Shown: in pieces, positions 25,651 through 35,110 of the stretch
Numbering within the stretch: the stretch's first letter is position 1
How the letters are laid out: the number at the start of each line of letters is the position of its first letter
Assembly (NCBI GenBank): GCA_900543715.1
Contig: UQSX01000002.1
Span: 40,427-104,426, forward strand
Length of the DNA: 64,000 nucleotides
Origin: an uncultured Blautia sp.
GTDB taxonomy: Bacteria > Bacillota > Clostridia > Lachnospirales > Lachnospiraceae
Direction: 5' to 3'
Made by a program: the position numbers and the translations under genes
Notes under the pieces: generated by a model
Told to the model about the DNA's origin: nothing
Database searches by the model: none
Seen by the model: only the letters and a program-made list of their open reading frames with translations

Positions 25651-27579
25651 ATGAAAATTACTTTAAAAGACGGCTCTGTAAAAGAATACGCAGAAGCAAA
25701 ATCTGTTATTGAAATTGCAGCAGATATCAGTGAGGGACTGGCCAGAGCTGCTACAGCAGGAGAAATCGACGGAGAGATCGTAGATCTGAGAACTCCTGTG
25801 GAAAAGGACTGTCAGTTAAATATCCTTACCTTTAATGATGAAAAGGGAAAGGGAGCCTTCCGCCATACAGCTTCCCATATCATGGCTCAGGCCATTAAGA
25901 GACTTTATCCGGAGACAAAGCTGGCCATCGGTCCTTCTGTGGCAGATGGTTTTTACTATGATGTAGACAGAGAGACGCCGTTTACAGCAGAAGATCTGGA
26001 AAAAATTGAAAAAGAAATGAAAAAGATCGTAAAGGAAAATCTTCCTCTTACCAGATCTGAAAAGCCAAGAAACGAAGCCATCGAATATTTTAAAGGAAAA
26101 GACGAACCCTATAAGGTAGAACTTATTGAAGACCTGCCGGAAGATGCAGTGATCAGCTTCTATTCTCAGGGAGAGTTTACAGACCTGTGCGCAGGACCTC
26201 ATCTGATGAGCACAAAATATGTAAAAGCTTTTAAGCTCACCAGCCTGGCAGGTGCTTACTGGAGAGGAAATGAAAAGAATAAAATGCTCCAGAGGATCTA
26301 CGGAACTGCTTTCCCAAAGAAAGCAGAGCTGGAAGAATATCTCCATATGCTGGAGGAAGCAAAAAAACGTGACCACAGAAAGCTTGGAAAAGAATTGGGA
26401 CTGTTCATGATGAGAGAAGAAGGTCCTGGATTCCCATTTTTCCTGCCTAATGGAATGGTGCTGAAGAATCAGCTTCTGGATTTCTGGCGTGAGATCCACC
26501 GGAAAGCAGGATATGTGGAGATTTCTACACCGATCATGTTAAGCCGTCATCTCTGGGAGACTTCCGGACACTGGGATCACTACAAAGAAAATATGTATAC
26601 TACAGTTATCGATGATGAGGATTTTGCCATTAAGCCTATGAACTGTCCGGGAGGCATCCTGGTTTATCAGTCAGAGCCACGTTCCTACCGTGACCTGCCT
26701 ATCCGTATGGGAGAACTGGGAATCGTACACCGTCATGAAAAATCAGGACAGATGCACGGACTTATGCGTGTGCGCTGCTTTACCCAGGATGATGCCCATA
26801 TTTTCATGACACCGGAACAGATTAAAGATGAGATCAAAGGCGTGGCAGACCTGATCGACAGTGTGTATAAGCTGTTTGGCTTTAAATATCATGTAGAGCT
26901 TTCTACCAGACCGGAAGACAGCATGGGAAGTGATGAAGACTGGGAGATGGCTACAGAGGCTCTTCAGGGAGCATTAGACGACCTGGGGCTGCCCTATGTT
27001 GTAAATGAAGGAGACGGAGCTTTCTACGGACCAAAGATTGATTTCCATCTGGAAGACTCCATCGGAAGAACCTGGCAGTGCGGAACCATCCAGCTTGACT
27101 TCCAGCTGCCGCTGCGGTTTGAACTGGAATATACAGGAGCAGACGGAGAGAAGCACAGACCGATCATGATCCACCGTGTGGTATTCGGTTCTATCGAGAG
27201 ATTTATCGGTATCTTGATCGAGCACTTCGCTGGAGCTTTCCCAACCTGGCTGGCTCCGGTACAGGTGAAGGTGCTGCCCATTTCCGACAAACATCTGGAA
27301 TATGGACAGAAAGTCCTGGAAAAACTGAAAGAGGCAGGCGTTCGGGCTGAGATTGATACAAGAGCAGAGAAGATCGGCTATAAGATCCGGGAAGCTCAGA
27401 TGAAAAAGATTCCTTACATGCTGGTAGTAGGTGCAAAAGAGGAAGAGGAAGAAAAAGTATCTGTGAGAAGCCGTTTCCAGGGAGATGAAGGCCAGAAAGG
27501 ACTGGAAGAATTTATAAAAGACATTCAGGAAGAGATTGCTTCAAAAGAAATCCGTAAGATGGAACAGGAAGAAAAGTAA
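25651..27579 (+). CDS. thrS: Threonyl-tRNA synthetase
   Basis: A 642-residue full-length class II synthetase. It has the TGS domain (residues 1-60), the editing domain with HTASHIMAQA and LCAGPH, the catalytic core with the zinc ligand Cys332 in MNCPGG and histidines in HRHEKSGQMHG and in the IMIHRVVFGSIER motif 3 region, and the anticodon-binding domain (PVQVKVLPISDKH onward). AGGAGG precedes ATG 25651. Expression is controlled by the T-box leader. Confidence 0.97.
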   Translation: MKITLKDGSVKEYAEAKSVIEIAADISEGLARAATAGEIDGEIVDLRTPVEKDCQLNILTFNDEKGKGAFRHTASHIMAQAIKRLYPETKLAIGPSVADGFYYDVDRETPFTAEDLEKIEKEMKKIVKENLPLTRSEKPRNEAIEYFKGKDEPYKVELIEDLPEDAVISFYSQGEFTDLCAGPHLMSTKYVKAFKLTSLAGAYWRGNEKNKMLQRIYGTAFPKKAELEEYLHMLEEAKKRDHRKLGKELGLFMMREEGPGFPFFLPNGMVLKNQLLDFWREIHRKAGYVEISTPIMLSRHLWETSGHWDHYKENMYTTVIDDEDFAIKPMNCPGGILVYQSEPRSYRDLPIRMGELGIVHRHEKSGQMHGLMRVRCFTQDDAHIFMTPEQIKDEIKGVADLIDSVYKLFGFKYHVELSTRPEDSMGSDEDWEMATEALQGALDDLGLPYVVNEGDGAFYGPKIDFHLEDSIGRTWQCGTIQLDFQLPLRFELEYTGADGEKHRPIMIHRVVFGSIERFIGILIEHFAGAFPTWLAPVQVKVLPISDKHLEYGQKVLEKLKEAGVRAEIDTRAEKIGYKIREAQMKKIPYMLVVGAKEEEEEKVSVRSRFQGDEGQKGLEEFIKDIQEEIASKEIRKMEQEEK

Positions 27580-27650
27580 TTTTTGATGTATAAGAAATAG
27601 AAAAATGGCACATATTATCTCTGATAAATCTATTTTAGGAGGTAATATGT

Positions 27651-27968
27651 ATGCCATTATTAAGCTGTACAGCAAGAACCTGTCTGTATAATAAGAATGA
27701 ATACTGTTCTAAAGGAGACATCCAGGTAGACGGACCAAACGCTCAGAGACCGGATGAAACCTGCTGCAAAAGTTTTGTAGAGAAAAAAGAAGGCGCTATG
27801 AACAGTATGGAAACAGGTACAGCCACTCAGACTATCCAGGTGGCCTGTAAAGCCTGTGAGTGTACCTACAACGATCAGGAAAAATGTGACGCTGCAAAAA
27901 TCACCATTGCAGGAACAAATGCCTGCAGATGTGATGAGACTATGTGCGGAAGCTTTTACAAAAAGTAA
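27651..27968 (+). CDS. DUF1540 double-domain protein
   Basis: A 105-residue cysteine-rich protein made of two DUF1540 repeats: LSCTARTCLYNKNEYCSKGDI followed by ETCCKSF, and ACKACECTYNDQEKCDAAKI followed by ETMCGSF. The cysteine spacing suggests metal binding. The function is unknown; such proteins are widespread in Clostridia. AGGAGGTAATATGT precedes the start. A terminator follows directly. Confidence 0.88.
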   Translation: MPLLSCTARTCLYNKNEYCSKGDIQVDGPNAQRPDETCCKSFVEKKEGAMNSMETGTATQTIQVACKACECTYNDQEKCDAAKITIAGTNACRCDETMCGSFYKK

Positions 27969-27975
27969 ATGATCA

Positions 27976-28025
27976 AGCCCCGGAAATTATTCGGATCCTT
28001 TTCGGACCAGAAAATTTCCGGGGCT
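27976..28025. terminator. Bidirectional terminator
   Basis: AGCCCCGGAAATT (27976-27988) pairs perfectly with AATTTCCGGGGCT (28013-28025) between the convergent DUF1540 and AraC genes. Confidence 0.85.
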
Positions 28026-28038
28026 GCTTTACACTTTT

Positions 28039-29307
28039 CTAACGAGGCGGCGTCTGAGAACCTGCATTTACCTGTTCATCGACATCTTCTGCTTTTCGGG
28101 TGATCAGCTCCCGGTATTTGGTGGGAGTCATTCCCTTTGCCTTTTTAAACAACTTGGTGAAATAGGTAAGATCCGGAATTCCGCAGAGAATAGCGATATC
28201 CTGGATAGAATCTACCTGAGTATTCAAAAGATATACTGCCCTGTCGATCCTCTTGCTGTTTACATAGGAAGTAAGGGTGATCCCTGTCTCTTTCTTGAAC
28301 ATGGCGGAAAGATAGCTGCTGTTCAGAGAAAAAATAGAAGATAGATTCTTCAATGTGAGATCAGAAGCCAGATTTAAGGCAATATAATTTAATACCTTCT
28401 GGATAATGGGAGAGAACCCCTTGGTGGAGTAGGTCTTTACTAAAAAGCAGTACTTCCGGACCATTTCCCGCCTGAGAGGATCTACCTGGGATACAGAGGT
28501 AATATTCTCAATCTTTGCTGCCATTTTACTGGACAGCTCGTCCAGATAGATAGGATGTACCTTTCCTCTCTGGGCAGCCTTGCGGAAAAGGGTGTTGCCG
28601 ATGATCAGATAGTTTTTCTGATCCCGGATAGTGTCTGAGAGCCGCTGCTCCAGATCTGAGAGATAGGAAGGGCGGTACATATAGGTCTCTGCAGTTTCAT
28701 AATCTCCCCGGGCAATACATTCCATGATGGCTTCTTCGTTTTCATAGCGGTTTTCCATGCTTTTGATGGTATCCAGACTTGGCTCCGGTTCCAGAGCTTC
28801 GTCAAAATGAAAATCAAAAGAACTTTGATTTTTCAGACGGCGTATCTCATATTTTCCCGGTCCATAGACCTGGTCAGCCAGACATTTTACATAGCTTCCC
28901 AGGAAGCTTTTGCTTGGAACTTTGGGCAGGGTAGAGAAATACTGCTTGATATAAGTGTGATACTTCCCTGATATTTTCAGCTTTTCGCAAAGCTCCATGA
29001 GATCTCCCACCACAGAAGGCTCAAAGATAAAAGGACCGGCCAGAAAAAGCTGTGAGGGATTCAGGGGAAGTATCAGATAACAGCAGGTAAATAAATCCTC
29101 GCCGAAGATGATCTCCACTTTATCGTCAAACAGATTATCGAAATCCAGAAAGGTATCCTTTAAAATATTGCTGGGATCTTTCACAAGAGTTTTTCTCAGC
29201 CCCAGGTCGAACTGGTCATCCCATTGGAAGGGAAGAGTAACCGTATGTGTAGGAATCCGTAATTCGCTGAACAGTTTCCTCGTAAAATCTATAAGAACAT
29301 TATCCAT
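28039..29307 (-). CDS. AraC-family regulator of the glucuronide locus
   Basis: A 422-residue regulator. TGGGGA is spaced 7 bp from ATG 29307 (MDNVLIDF), which I prefer to the longer upstream frame. The N-terminal 300 residues are a large, non-cupin sensor region; the C-terminus has two helix-turn-helix motifs, LKNLSSIFSLNSSYLSAMFK and IQDIAILCGIPDLTYFTKLF. It is divergent from the GPH symporter and beta-glucuronidase genes and probably activates them in response to a glucuronide. That is inference from position. Confidence 0.85.
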   Translation of the reverse strand: MDNVLIDFTRKLFSELRIPTHTVTLPFQWDDQFDLGLRKTLVKDPSNILKDTFLDFDNLFDDKVEIIFGEDLFTCCYLILPLNPSQLFLAGPFIFEPSVVGDLMELCEKLKISGKYHTYIKQYFSTLPKVPSKSFLGSYVKCLADQVYGPGKYEIRRLKNQSSFDFHFDEALEPEPSLDTIKSMENRYENEEAIMECIARGDYETAETYMYRPSYLSDLEQRLSDTIRDQKNYLIIGNTLFRKAAQRGKVHPIYLDELSSKMAAKIENITSVSQVDPLRREMVRKYCFLVKTYSTKGFSPIIQKVLNYIALNLASDLTLKNLSSIFSLNSSYLSAMFKKETGITLTSYVNSKRIDRAVYLLNTQVDSIQDIAILCGIPDLTYFTKLFKKAKGMTPTKYRELITRKAEDVDEQVNAGSQTPPR

Positions 29308-29405
29308 AAACATATCCCCACTGGTAATATTTTTATATATTATAGTATAATTTTTATGCAATTTCAACCCACACAAAAATTATACCGAAAAATATAAAAA
29401 AAGTC

Positions 29406-29461
29406 TTAACGTTTTTATAGAAAATTAATATATAATGAATACTAACGACTTACATATGTAA
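29406..29461 (+). promoter_or_regulatory. Symporter promoter region with palindrome
   Basis: TATAAT at 29431-29436 has a weak, overspaced TTAACG (29406-29411) upstream, as expected for an activator-dependent promoter. A perfect 12-bp palindrome TTACATATGTAA lies at 29450-29461, over the start of the transcript. Confidence 0.45.
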
Positions 29462-29482
29462 TGTAGAAGGAGGTAATTTTTA

Positions 29483-30877
29483 ATGAGTAACACTACGAAC
29501 AAAGTCCAGCCTTTCGGTATGAGGGACAAACTCGGTTACATGTTCGGTGATTTTGGTAATGACTTTACCTTCATCCTCTCATCAACGTTTCTGATGAAAT
29601 TTTACACAGACGTTATGGGTGTGAGCCCTGTCATCGTTGGTATGATGATGATGGTGGCCAGATTTGTGGACGCCTTCACTGATGTAACCATGGGACAGAT
29701 CGCTGACCGCAGCCGTCCTACGGCAAAGGGAAAATTCCTTCCCTGGATCAAGAGAATGTGCGGACCTGTGGCCTTGGCATCTTTCCTGATGTATGCAGTA
29801 TGGTTTAAGGATATGCCTATGGCGTTCAAGATCGTATGGATGTTTGCAACCTACTTGCTATGGGGAAGTATCTGCTACACAGGAATCAACATTCCTTACG
29901 GTTCCATGGCATCTGCAATTTCTCCTGAAGCAAAAGACCGTTCAGAGTTGTCCAGCTGGAGAACTATTGGCGCAACTTTAGCAAGTATGTTCATCGGTGT
30001 TGTTCTTCCTATGATCGTTTACTATGAAGATGCAGAAGGACATACTTTGATTTCCGGTACAAATATGGCAATCGCAGGAGCAGTCTGCTCTGTTTGTGCT
30101 GTTATCTGCTATCTGATCTGCTATAATCTGACTACAGAGCGCGTAAAGATTGAGAAAAAAGAAGAAAAGTTCAGCCTTATCCATCTGCTGAAAACATTGA
30201 TTTCCAGCCGTGCTCTGATCGGTATTGTACTGGCAGCTTTGCTTCTCCTTCTGTCACAGCTTACATTAGGCAGTATGGGACAGTACATCTTCCCGAACTA
30301 CTTTGGAAGCAAAGAGGGTGTATCAATTTCTGGCTTCTGTGCAAACATCCTGGTTATTGTACTGGCCTTTATTGTACCGACTCTGGCAGCTAAAGTTGGT
30401 AAGAAAGAATTATCTGCTTTCGGCGGGATTTTAGGAGCAGTGGTATTTTTCATTGCTTTTATTCTCCATACAGATAACCTGTATCTGTTTATCGCCCTTT
30501 ATACCATTGGATATCTGGGAATCGGTTTCTTCAATGTAAACTGCTGGGCTATGATCACAGACGTAATTGATGATGCAGAGGTGAGAGAGGGAGAAAGATC
30601 TGACGGTACTTTCTATTCCGTGTATTCCTTTGCACGTAAAATGGGACAGGCTGCTTCTTCAGGACTTTCAGGAGCTCTTCTGGGTATTGTAGGATATACA
30701 GAGGCAACAGCCTTTGATCCAGATGTTTTAAACGGAATTTATGATATTTCTTGTCTGGTTCCCGCAGCAGGATTCCTGCTGATGGCTCTTGCCCTGATCT
30801 TTGTATATCCGCTGGGCAAGAAGAAAGTTGACAGCAATATCGCAGTGCTGAAAGCAAAAAGAGAAGGAAAGAAATAA
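29483..30877 (+). CDS. GPH-family sugar:cation symporter, probable glucuronide importer
   Basis: A 464-residue 12-TM protein of the glycoside-pentoside-hexuronide family (MelB, XynP and UidB relatives). DKLGYMFGDFGNDFTF and the loop GQIADRSRPTAKGKFLPWI between TM2 and TM3 are diagnostic. AAGGAGG precedes the start. The next gene is a beta-glucuronidase, so glucuronides imported with a cation are the likely substrate. No EIIA tail is present. Confidence 0.88.
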   Translation: MSNTTNKVQPFGMRDKLGYMFGDFGNDFTFILSSTFLMKFYTDVMGVSPVIVGMMMMVARFVDAFTDVTMGQIADRSRPTAKGKFLPWIKRMCGPVALASFLMYAVWFKDMPMAFKIVWMFATYLLWGSICYTGINIPYGSMASAISPEAKDRSELSSWRTIGATLASMFIGVVLPMIVYYEDAEGHTLISGTNMAIAGAVCSVCAVICYLICYNLTTERVKIEKKEEKFSLIHLLKTLISSRALIGIVLAALLLLLSQLTLGSMGQYIFPNYFGSKEGVSISGFCANILVIVLAFIVPTLAAKVGKKELSAFGGILGAVVFFIAFILHTDNLYLFIALYTIGYLGIGFFNVNCWAMITDVIDDAEVREGERSDGTFYSVYSFARKMGQAASSGLSGALLGIVGYTEATAFDPDVLNGIYDISCLVPAAGFLLMALALIFVYPLGKKKVDSNIAVLKAKREGKK

Positions 30878-30907
30878 GAAAATATAATTTAAATAAGCAG
30901 TAAGTGT

Positions 30908-30946
30908 ACAGTGCCGGCAGGGGAAACTTTACCGGCACTGTTTCTT
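30908..30946 (+). terminator. Hairpin between symporter and beta-glucuronidase genes
   Basis: ACAGTGCCGG (30908-30917) pairs with CCGGCACTGT (30932-30941), followed by a short T-run. It may lower expression of the enzyme relative to the symporter, or the enzyme may have its own weak promoter. Confidence 0.65.
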
Positions 30947-31009
30947 AATTAAGCGGTGAAATGGGAATAAAAATTACAGAGCTGTGCTCTGAGAAAAAGG
31001 AGGAATTTT

Positions 31010-32815
31010 ATGTTATACCCAATTTTAACACCATCCAGATTATTAAGCGACTTAAGCGGCGTATGGGACTTCAAGCTGGACAATGGAGAAGGCTTTGACC
31101 AGGAGTGGTACAAGGCTCCCCTGGAAGATCCTATGACTATGCCGGTGCCGGCTTCCTATAATGATCTGAAGGAAGGCATTGACTTCAGAGATCATTACGG
31201 CTGGGTATTCTATCAGAGGAAGATTTCCATGCCTTCCTTTGTGAAGACCCAGAGAGTGATGCTTCGGTGTGCTGCAGTTACCCACTATGCAAAAATTTAT
31301 TTAAACGGAGAACTGATCTGCGAGCATAAGGGCGGCTTCCTTCCTTTTGAAGTGGAGATTACAGAAAAGCTTCAGGACGGAGACAACCTTCTGACCATTG
31401 CCGTAAATAATGTGATCGACTATACCACCCTTCCTATCGGAGGAAAATCCAATATGATGAACGGCATGGGAGGCTTCGGCTCTTCCAGCTCTGCAAAACC
31501 ACAGAACAATCCCAACTTCGACTTCTTCAACTACTGTGGAATTACAAGACCTGTAAAAATCTATACGACACCAAAGGACTACATTGAAGATATTACTCTG
31601 GTTCCTGAGGTAAGCGGAACTACTGCCAGAGTTTCCTACAAGGTAGATACTGTGGGAACAGGAGACTGCAAAGTAGAAGTTTTTGATAAAGAAGGAAATC
31701 TGGTAGCGCAGGGTCAGGGAACCCAGGGCGTTCTGGAAATTGAAAATGTGCATCTGTGGCAGCCTCTGAAAGCATATCTCTATGATGTGAAAGTGACCTT
31801 CGGGGAAGACGTTTATACACTGCCTTACGGCGTAAGAACAGTAAGAGTAGAGGGGACCAGGTTCCTGATCAATGAAAGACCTTTCTATTTCAAAGGCTAT
31901 GGAAGACATGAAGATACCTTCCCTAACGGAAGAGGCATGAATTTGCCGATGAACACCAAGGATATGTCTCTGATGAAATGGCAGGGGGCCAACAGCTTCC
32001 GTACCAGCCATTATCCATACAGCGAGGAAATGATGCGTCTCTGCGACGAAGAAGGTTTTGTAGTCATTGACGAGACCACGGCTGTAGGCGTAAACCTGGA
32101 TTTCGGCGGCGGCGCAAACTTCAACGGACAGAAAGTCAGCACCTTTGATAAAGAACATGGCGTACAGACCCAGGAACACCACAAAGACGTGATCCGTGAC
32201 CTGATCTCCAGAGATAAGAACCATGCCTGTGTGGTTATGTGGAGTATTGCCAATGAGCCGGATTCTTACAGCGAAGGAGCTTACGATTATTTCGCACCTC
32301 TCTATGAACTGGCAAGAGAGCTGGATCCTCAGAAACGTCCCTGCACATTGATCAGTGTACAGATGGCGCCTCCTGAAAAAGACTGCTCTGCAAAACTCAG
32401 CGATGTGATCTGCCTGAACCGCTACTATGGATGGTACTTTGGCGGCCCGGATCTGGAACTGCCGGAACAGGCCCTCAGAAAAGAATTAGACTACTGGAAG
32501 ACCATCGGAAAACCAGTGGTATTTACCGAGTACGGTGCAGATACAGTTATGGGTATGCATGATACCACACCGGTCATGTATACAGAGGAATTCCAGGTAG
32601 AATACTACAAGATGAACAACAAAGTTTTCGATGACTATGATTTTGTAGTAGGCGAGCAGGTATGGAACTTTGCAGACTTCGCTACCAGCCAGAGCCTGCT
32701 GAGAGTCCAGGGAAATAAGAAGGGAATCTTTACCAGAGACAGAAAGCCGAAATTAGTGGCTCATTACTTCAGAGACAGATGGCATAAGATCCCGGACTTT
32801 GAATACAAAAAATAA
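31010..32815 (+). CDS. uidA: Beta-glucuronidase (GH2)
   Basis: A 601-residue GH2 enzyme strongly resembling E. coli GUS. The acid/base is Glu416 in SIANEPD and the nucleophile Glu507 in TEYGADT. The N-x-K motif that recognises the glucuronate carboxylate is Asn569-Lys571 in GNKKGIFTRDRKPK, the feature separating GUS from beta-galactosidases. The insertion after AVGVNLDFGGG corresponds to loop 1 near the active site. There is no signal peptide, so it is cytoplasmic. AAGGAGG precedes the ATG. With the symporter and AraC regulator it forms a glucuronide-use locus that could reactivate host-conjugated drugs and hormones in the gut. Confidence 0.94.
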   Translation: MLYPILTPSRLLSDLSGVWDFKLDNGEGFDQEWYKAPLEDPMTMPVPASYNDLKEGIDFRDHYGWVFYQRKISMPSFVKTQRVMLRCAAVTHYAKIYLNGELICEHKGGFLPFEVEITEKLQDGDNLLTIAVNNVIDYTTLPIGGKSNMMNGMGGFGSSSSAKPQNNPNFDFFNYCGITRPVKIYTTPKDYIEDITLVPEVSGTTARVSYKVDTVGTGDCKVEVFDKEGNLVAQGQGTQGVLEIENVHLWQPLKAYLYDVKVTFGEDVYTLPYGVRTVRVEGTRFLINERPFYFKGYGRHEDTFPNGRGMNLPMNTKDMSLMKWQGANSFRTSHYPYSEEMMRLCDEEGFVVIDETTAVGVNLDFGGGANFNGQKVSTFDKEHGVQTQEHHKDVIRDLISRDKNHACVVMWSIANEPDSYSEGAYDYFAPLYELARELDPQKRPCTLISVQMAPPEKDCSAKLSDVICLNRYYGWYFGGPDLELPEQALRKELDYWKTIGKPVVFTEYGADTVMGMHDTTPVMYTEEFQVEYYKMNNKVFDDYDFVVGEQVWNFADFATSQSLLRVQGNKKGIFTRDRKPKLVAHYFRDRWHKIPDFEYKK

Positions 32816-32823
32816 AAATTGAG

Positions 32824-32864
32824 AGACTGCCCTATCGGTACTGGGCCGGTAGGGCAGTCTTTTA
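32824..32864. terminator. Bidirectional terminator after beta-glucuronidase
   Basis: AGACTGCCCTA pairs with TAGGGCAGTCT and is followed by TTTT. It separates the convergent beta-glucuronidase and histidine kinase genes. Confidence 0.85.
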
Positions 32865-32872
32865 CTGTTTTA

Positions 32873-34135
32873 TCAGAGGAATATTGTAAGGCGGAACTCC
32901 TTCTCAGTGTAAGAGATGTCCAGGGTTCCGCCGTTTTTTTCTATAATTTCCTGAATTGAGGCGATTCCCAGGCCGTGGGAGTGGGGATCTTCTTTGTCTG
33001 TGAGGAAACGTCCTTTTCTTTTCTGTACCTCATTTTCCTTTGTGTTTACAATCTCATAGCTGAAGTATCCTTCTTTTGTATAGCGGGCTTTAGCGGAAAT
33101 CTTCCGCTGTTGTCCGGAGGGGATCTTGCTGCAGGCTTCTATGGCGTTGTCTAAAGTGTTAGCAAAGACGGAACACAGGGTAATATCATCCAGTTTTGTA
33201 AAACCGTCAATGCTGATGCTGAAAAAGCAGTCAATGTTTTGCTCAGAAGCCTGGTTATACTTTGCATTCAGAAGAGCGTTTACAACACTGTTTTTACAAA
33301 ATGGACGGTTTCCCGTCTCTATGTATCCCATAAGTTTTTCCAGGTATTCCAGAGCTTCTTTTATATTTCTGTCTTTTAACAGACTGTCCACTACAGCAAA
33401 ATGACTGTTCATATCATGGCGGAGCCGTCGTATCTGAAGCTGGTTTTTCTCCAGCTCCTCGTAATAGTCTTTTTGAAGCCGGAGATTTTTCCGCTCCATG
33501 TCTGCCTGGATGGTATCTGCCAGATAAGAGGCCAGATAAATACTGGTAAAGTTGGTGGCGATACAGGCCAGCATACAGGGATAAGCGGCAGGGGCCAGGT
33601 TGGGGGTAAAGCAGACCAGACTGACTACTGCTGTAAGAGAAGCCAGGCAGATCAGGCTGAGAAACAGCCAGGAACGCCGGTCCAGAAGCTGGCGGGCTTT
33701 CAGAAGCCTTCGGTTCATGGACCGGTAAAAAACAAACCAGAAGAGCAGGGGTACAATTTCCGCCAGATTGGAGAACAGCAGATTGGTAAATCCCATTCCG
33801 CCCCAAAAAGTAAAGAAAATCCAGGTCCCGATATTATTCAGGAGAAAATTCAGAGCTGTGGCAATGGGATAGAGGATCATTACAGCAGAAATCTTCAAAT
33901 ACCAGGGTCCTTCAAAGAAAAAGGTAGTCCCAAAGAAAAGGCATAATACAACCAGGATATTAACCGGGTCCTGGGCGAAAATAACTACAGAGGACACCAG
34001 GGTACAGAGCATCCAGGCTAGGATCTGTAAAAACCTGGGCTCTCTGGGCTTCAGAAGACAGGATACGGTTTTAAAGAAGAAATACCCCTGTACAAAATTA
34101 CAGGAAGTTCCGATAAGGCTGATGAGATTTTCCAT
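32873..34135 (-). CDS. AgrC-like GHKL sensor histidine kinase
   Basis: A 420-residue kinase starting MENLISLIGT (34135), with AGGGA upstream. Six or seven membrane segments fill residues 5-205. The phosphoacceptor region is QIRRLRHDMNSHFAVV, the HPK10 form with RHD; the ATPase has NTLDNAIEACSKI and GLGIASIQEI. Such kinases usually sense peptides. It follows its response regulator by 19 bp and is divergent from a BceAB-like transporter, so peptide-antibiotic sensing is plausible. Confidence 0.88.
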   Translation of the reverse strand: MENLISLIGTSCNFVQGYFFFKTVSCLLKPREPRFLQILAWMLCTLVSSVVIFAQDPVNILVVLCLFFGTTFFFEGPWYLKISAVMILYPIATALNFLLNNIGTWIFFTFWGGMGFTNLLFSNLAEIVPLLFWFVFYRSMNRRLLKARQLLDRRSWLFLSLICLASLTAVVSLVCFTPNLAPAAYPCMLACIATNFTSIYLASYLADTIQADMERKNLRLQKDYYEELEKNQLQIRRLRHDMNSHFAVVDSLLKDRNIKEALEYLEKLMGYIETGNRPFCKNSVVNALLNAKYNQASEQNIDCFFSISIDGFTKLDDITLCSVFANTLDNAIEACSKIPSGQQRKISAKARYTKEGYFSYEIVNTKENEVQKRKGRFLTDKEDPHSHGLGIASIQEIIEKNGGTLDISYTEKEFRLTIFL

Positions 34136-34154
34136 AGGATCCCTGCTTTCCAAT

Positions 34155-34856
34155 TTAAGAGTGAAGAAGTTTTCTGGCAAAGGCTGCGGCCAGTTCCTGG
34201 CGGCAGGCCCTGCTTACAGGAAGCTGCTCTTCGCCGCACAGGCAGAAGGTGTTTCCGATCCTGGAAACATGGCTCAGGTTTACCAGGTAGCGGTTATGTA
34301 TGCGGATAAAGCCTGTTGGGAGTTCCGCCTCAATATCTGAGAGCCTGGCATAAAATACTTCCTGGCCTTTTACGGTGACTGCAGTTACCTTTTTCCGGTC
34401 ACTTTTAAAATAGAGGATTTCCTTTAAAGGAAGGCGAAGAAGCTGGCCTTTCTGCTTTATATAATAAAACTGCTCTTCCATCCTGCGGCTTTCCTCTACG
34501 GCCAGTCCCAGAATTTCCCGGATCTTGTCTTCCCGGTAAGGCTTCAGTATATAGCGGAAGGCCCGGACCTCATAGCCCTGAAAGACAAAGTCGGGATAAG
34601 CGGTGATGAAGATAATTACAATATGGGGAGAAATCTTCCGAAGCTGGGTGGCCGTATCTATGCCGTTTAAACCTTTCATTTTGATATCCAGAAAAAGGAT
34701 ATCCCCGTCTTCCTCTTCTAATCCTTCCAGCAGAGCGCTTCTGGAGTCAAATTCCCGGATCCTGCAGGGGATTCCCTGCAGCTGCAGTTCGGTTTTTATT
34801 ATTTTAGAAAGAGACTTCCGCAGCTCTTTTTCGTCATCACAGATACAGATTTCCAT
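34155..34856 (-). CDS. LytTR-family response regulator
   Basis: A 233-residue AgrA/VirR-type regulator starting MEICICDDEKEL, with AAAAGGAG upstream. The receiver domain has CDDE, the phosphoacceptor in ILFLDIKMKG, and ILKPY. The C-terminal LytTR domain carries EILYFKSDRKKV, FIRIHNRYLVNLSHV and LPVSR. Tandem LytTR-type boxes lie in the divergent gap before the ABC operon. Confidence 0.9.
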   Translation of the reverse strand: MEICICDDEKELRKSLSKIIKTELQLQGIPCRIREFDSRSALLEGLEEEDGDILFLDIKMKGLNGIDTATQLRKISPHIVIIFITAYPDFVFQGYEVRAFRYILKPYREDKIREILGLAVEESRRMEEQFYYIKQKGQLLRLPLKEILYFKSDRKKVTAVTVKGQEVFYARLSDIEAELPTGFIRIHNRYLVNLSHVSRIGNTFCLCGEEQLPVSRACRQELAAAFARKLLHS

Positions 34857-34993
34857 GATTTTTGCAGCTCCTTTTGACTGTGATAGTTTGATCTGTGACA
34901 GCGTCTTTCTTCCTGACGGACAGGCCTGAAAGCCGATATCAATAATATTATATAGGGTTTTCTGAAAATTTGCCAGCAAGAGGGATGATTTTG

Positions 34994-35065
34994 CCGAACT
35001 TTCCCAAAATTCTGTCAAACTTACCTATTTCCTGAATATCCCTTTCGGGAGAGAAAAATTATAAT
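34994..35065 (+). promoter_or_regulatory. Tandem LytTR boxes and promoter of the BceAB-like operon
   Basis: Read on the minus strand, TAAGTTTGA (35023-35015) and AAAGTTCGG (35002-34994) are 9-bp direct repeats separated by 12 bp, the arrangement known for AgrA/LytTR binding sites. Downstream on the plus strand is TATAAT (35060-35065) with no recognisable -35, as expected of an activator-dependent promoter. The ABC gene starts 46 bp later. Confidence 0.65.
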
Positions 35066-35110
35066 AATGATTGCCTAAAATTTATACACAGAAATGGGGA
35101 GGTAGACCAG

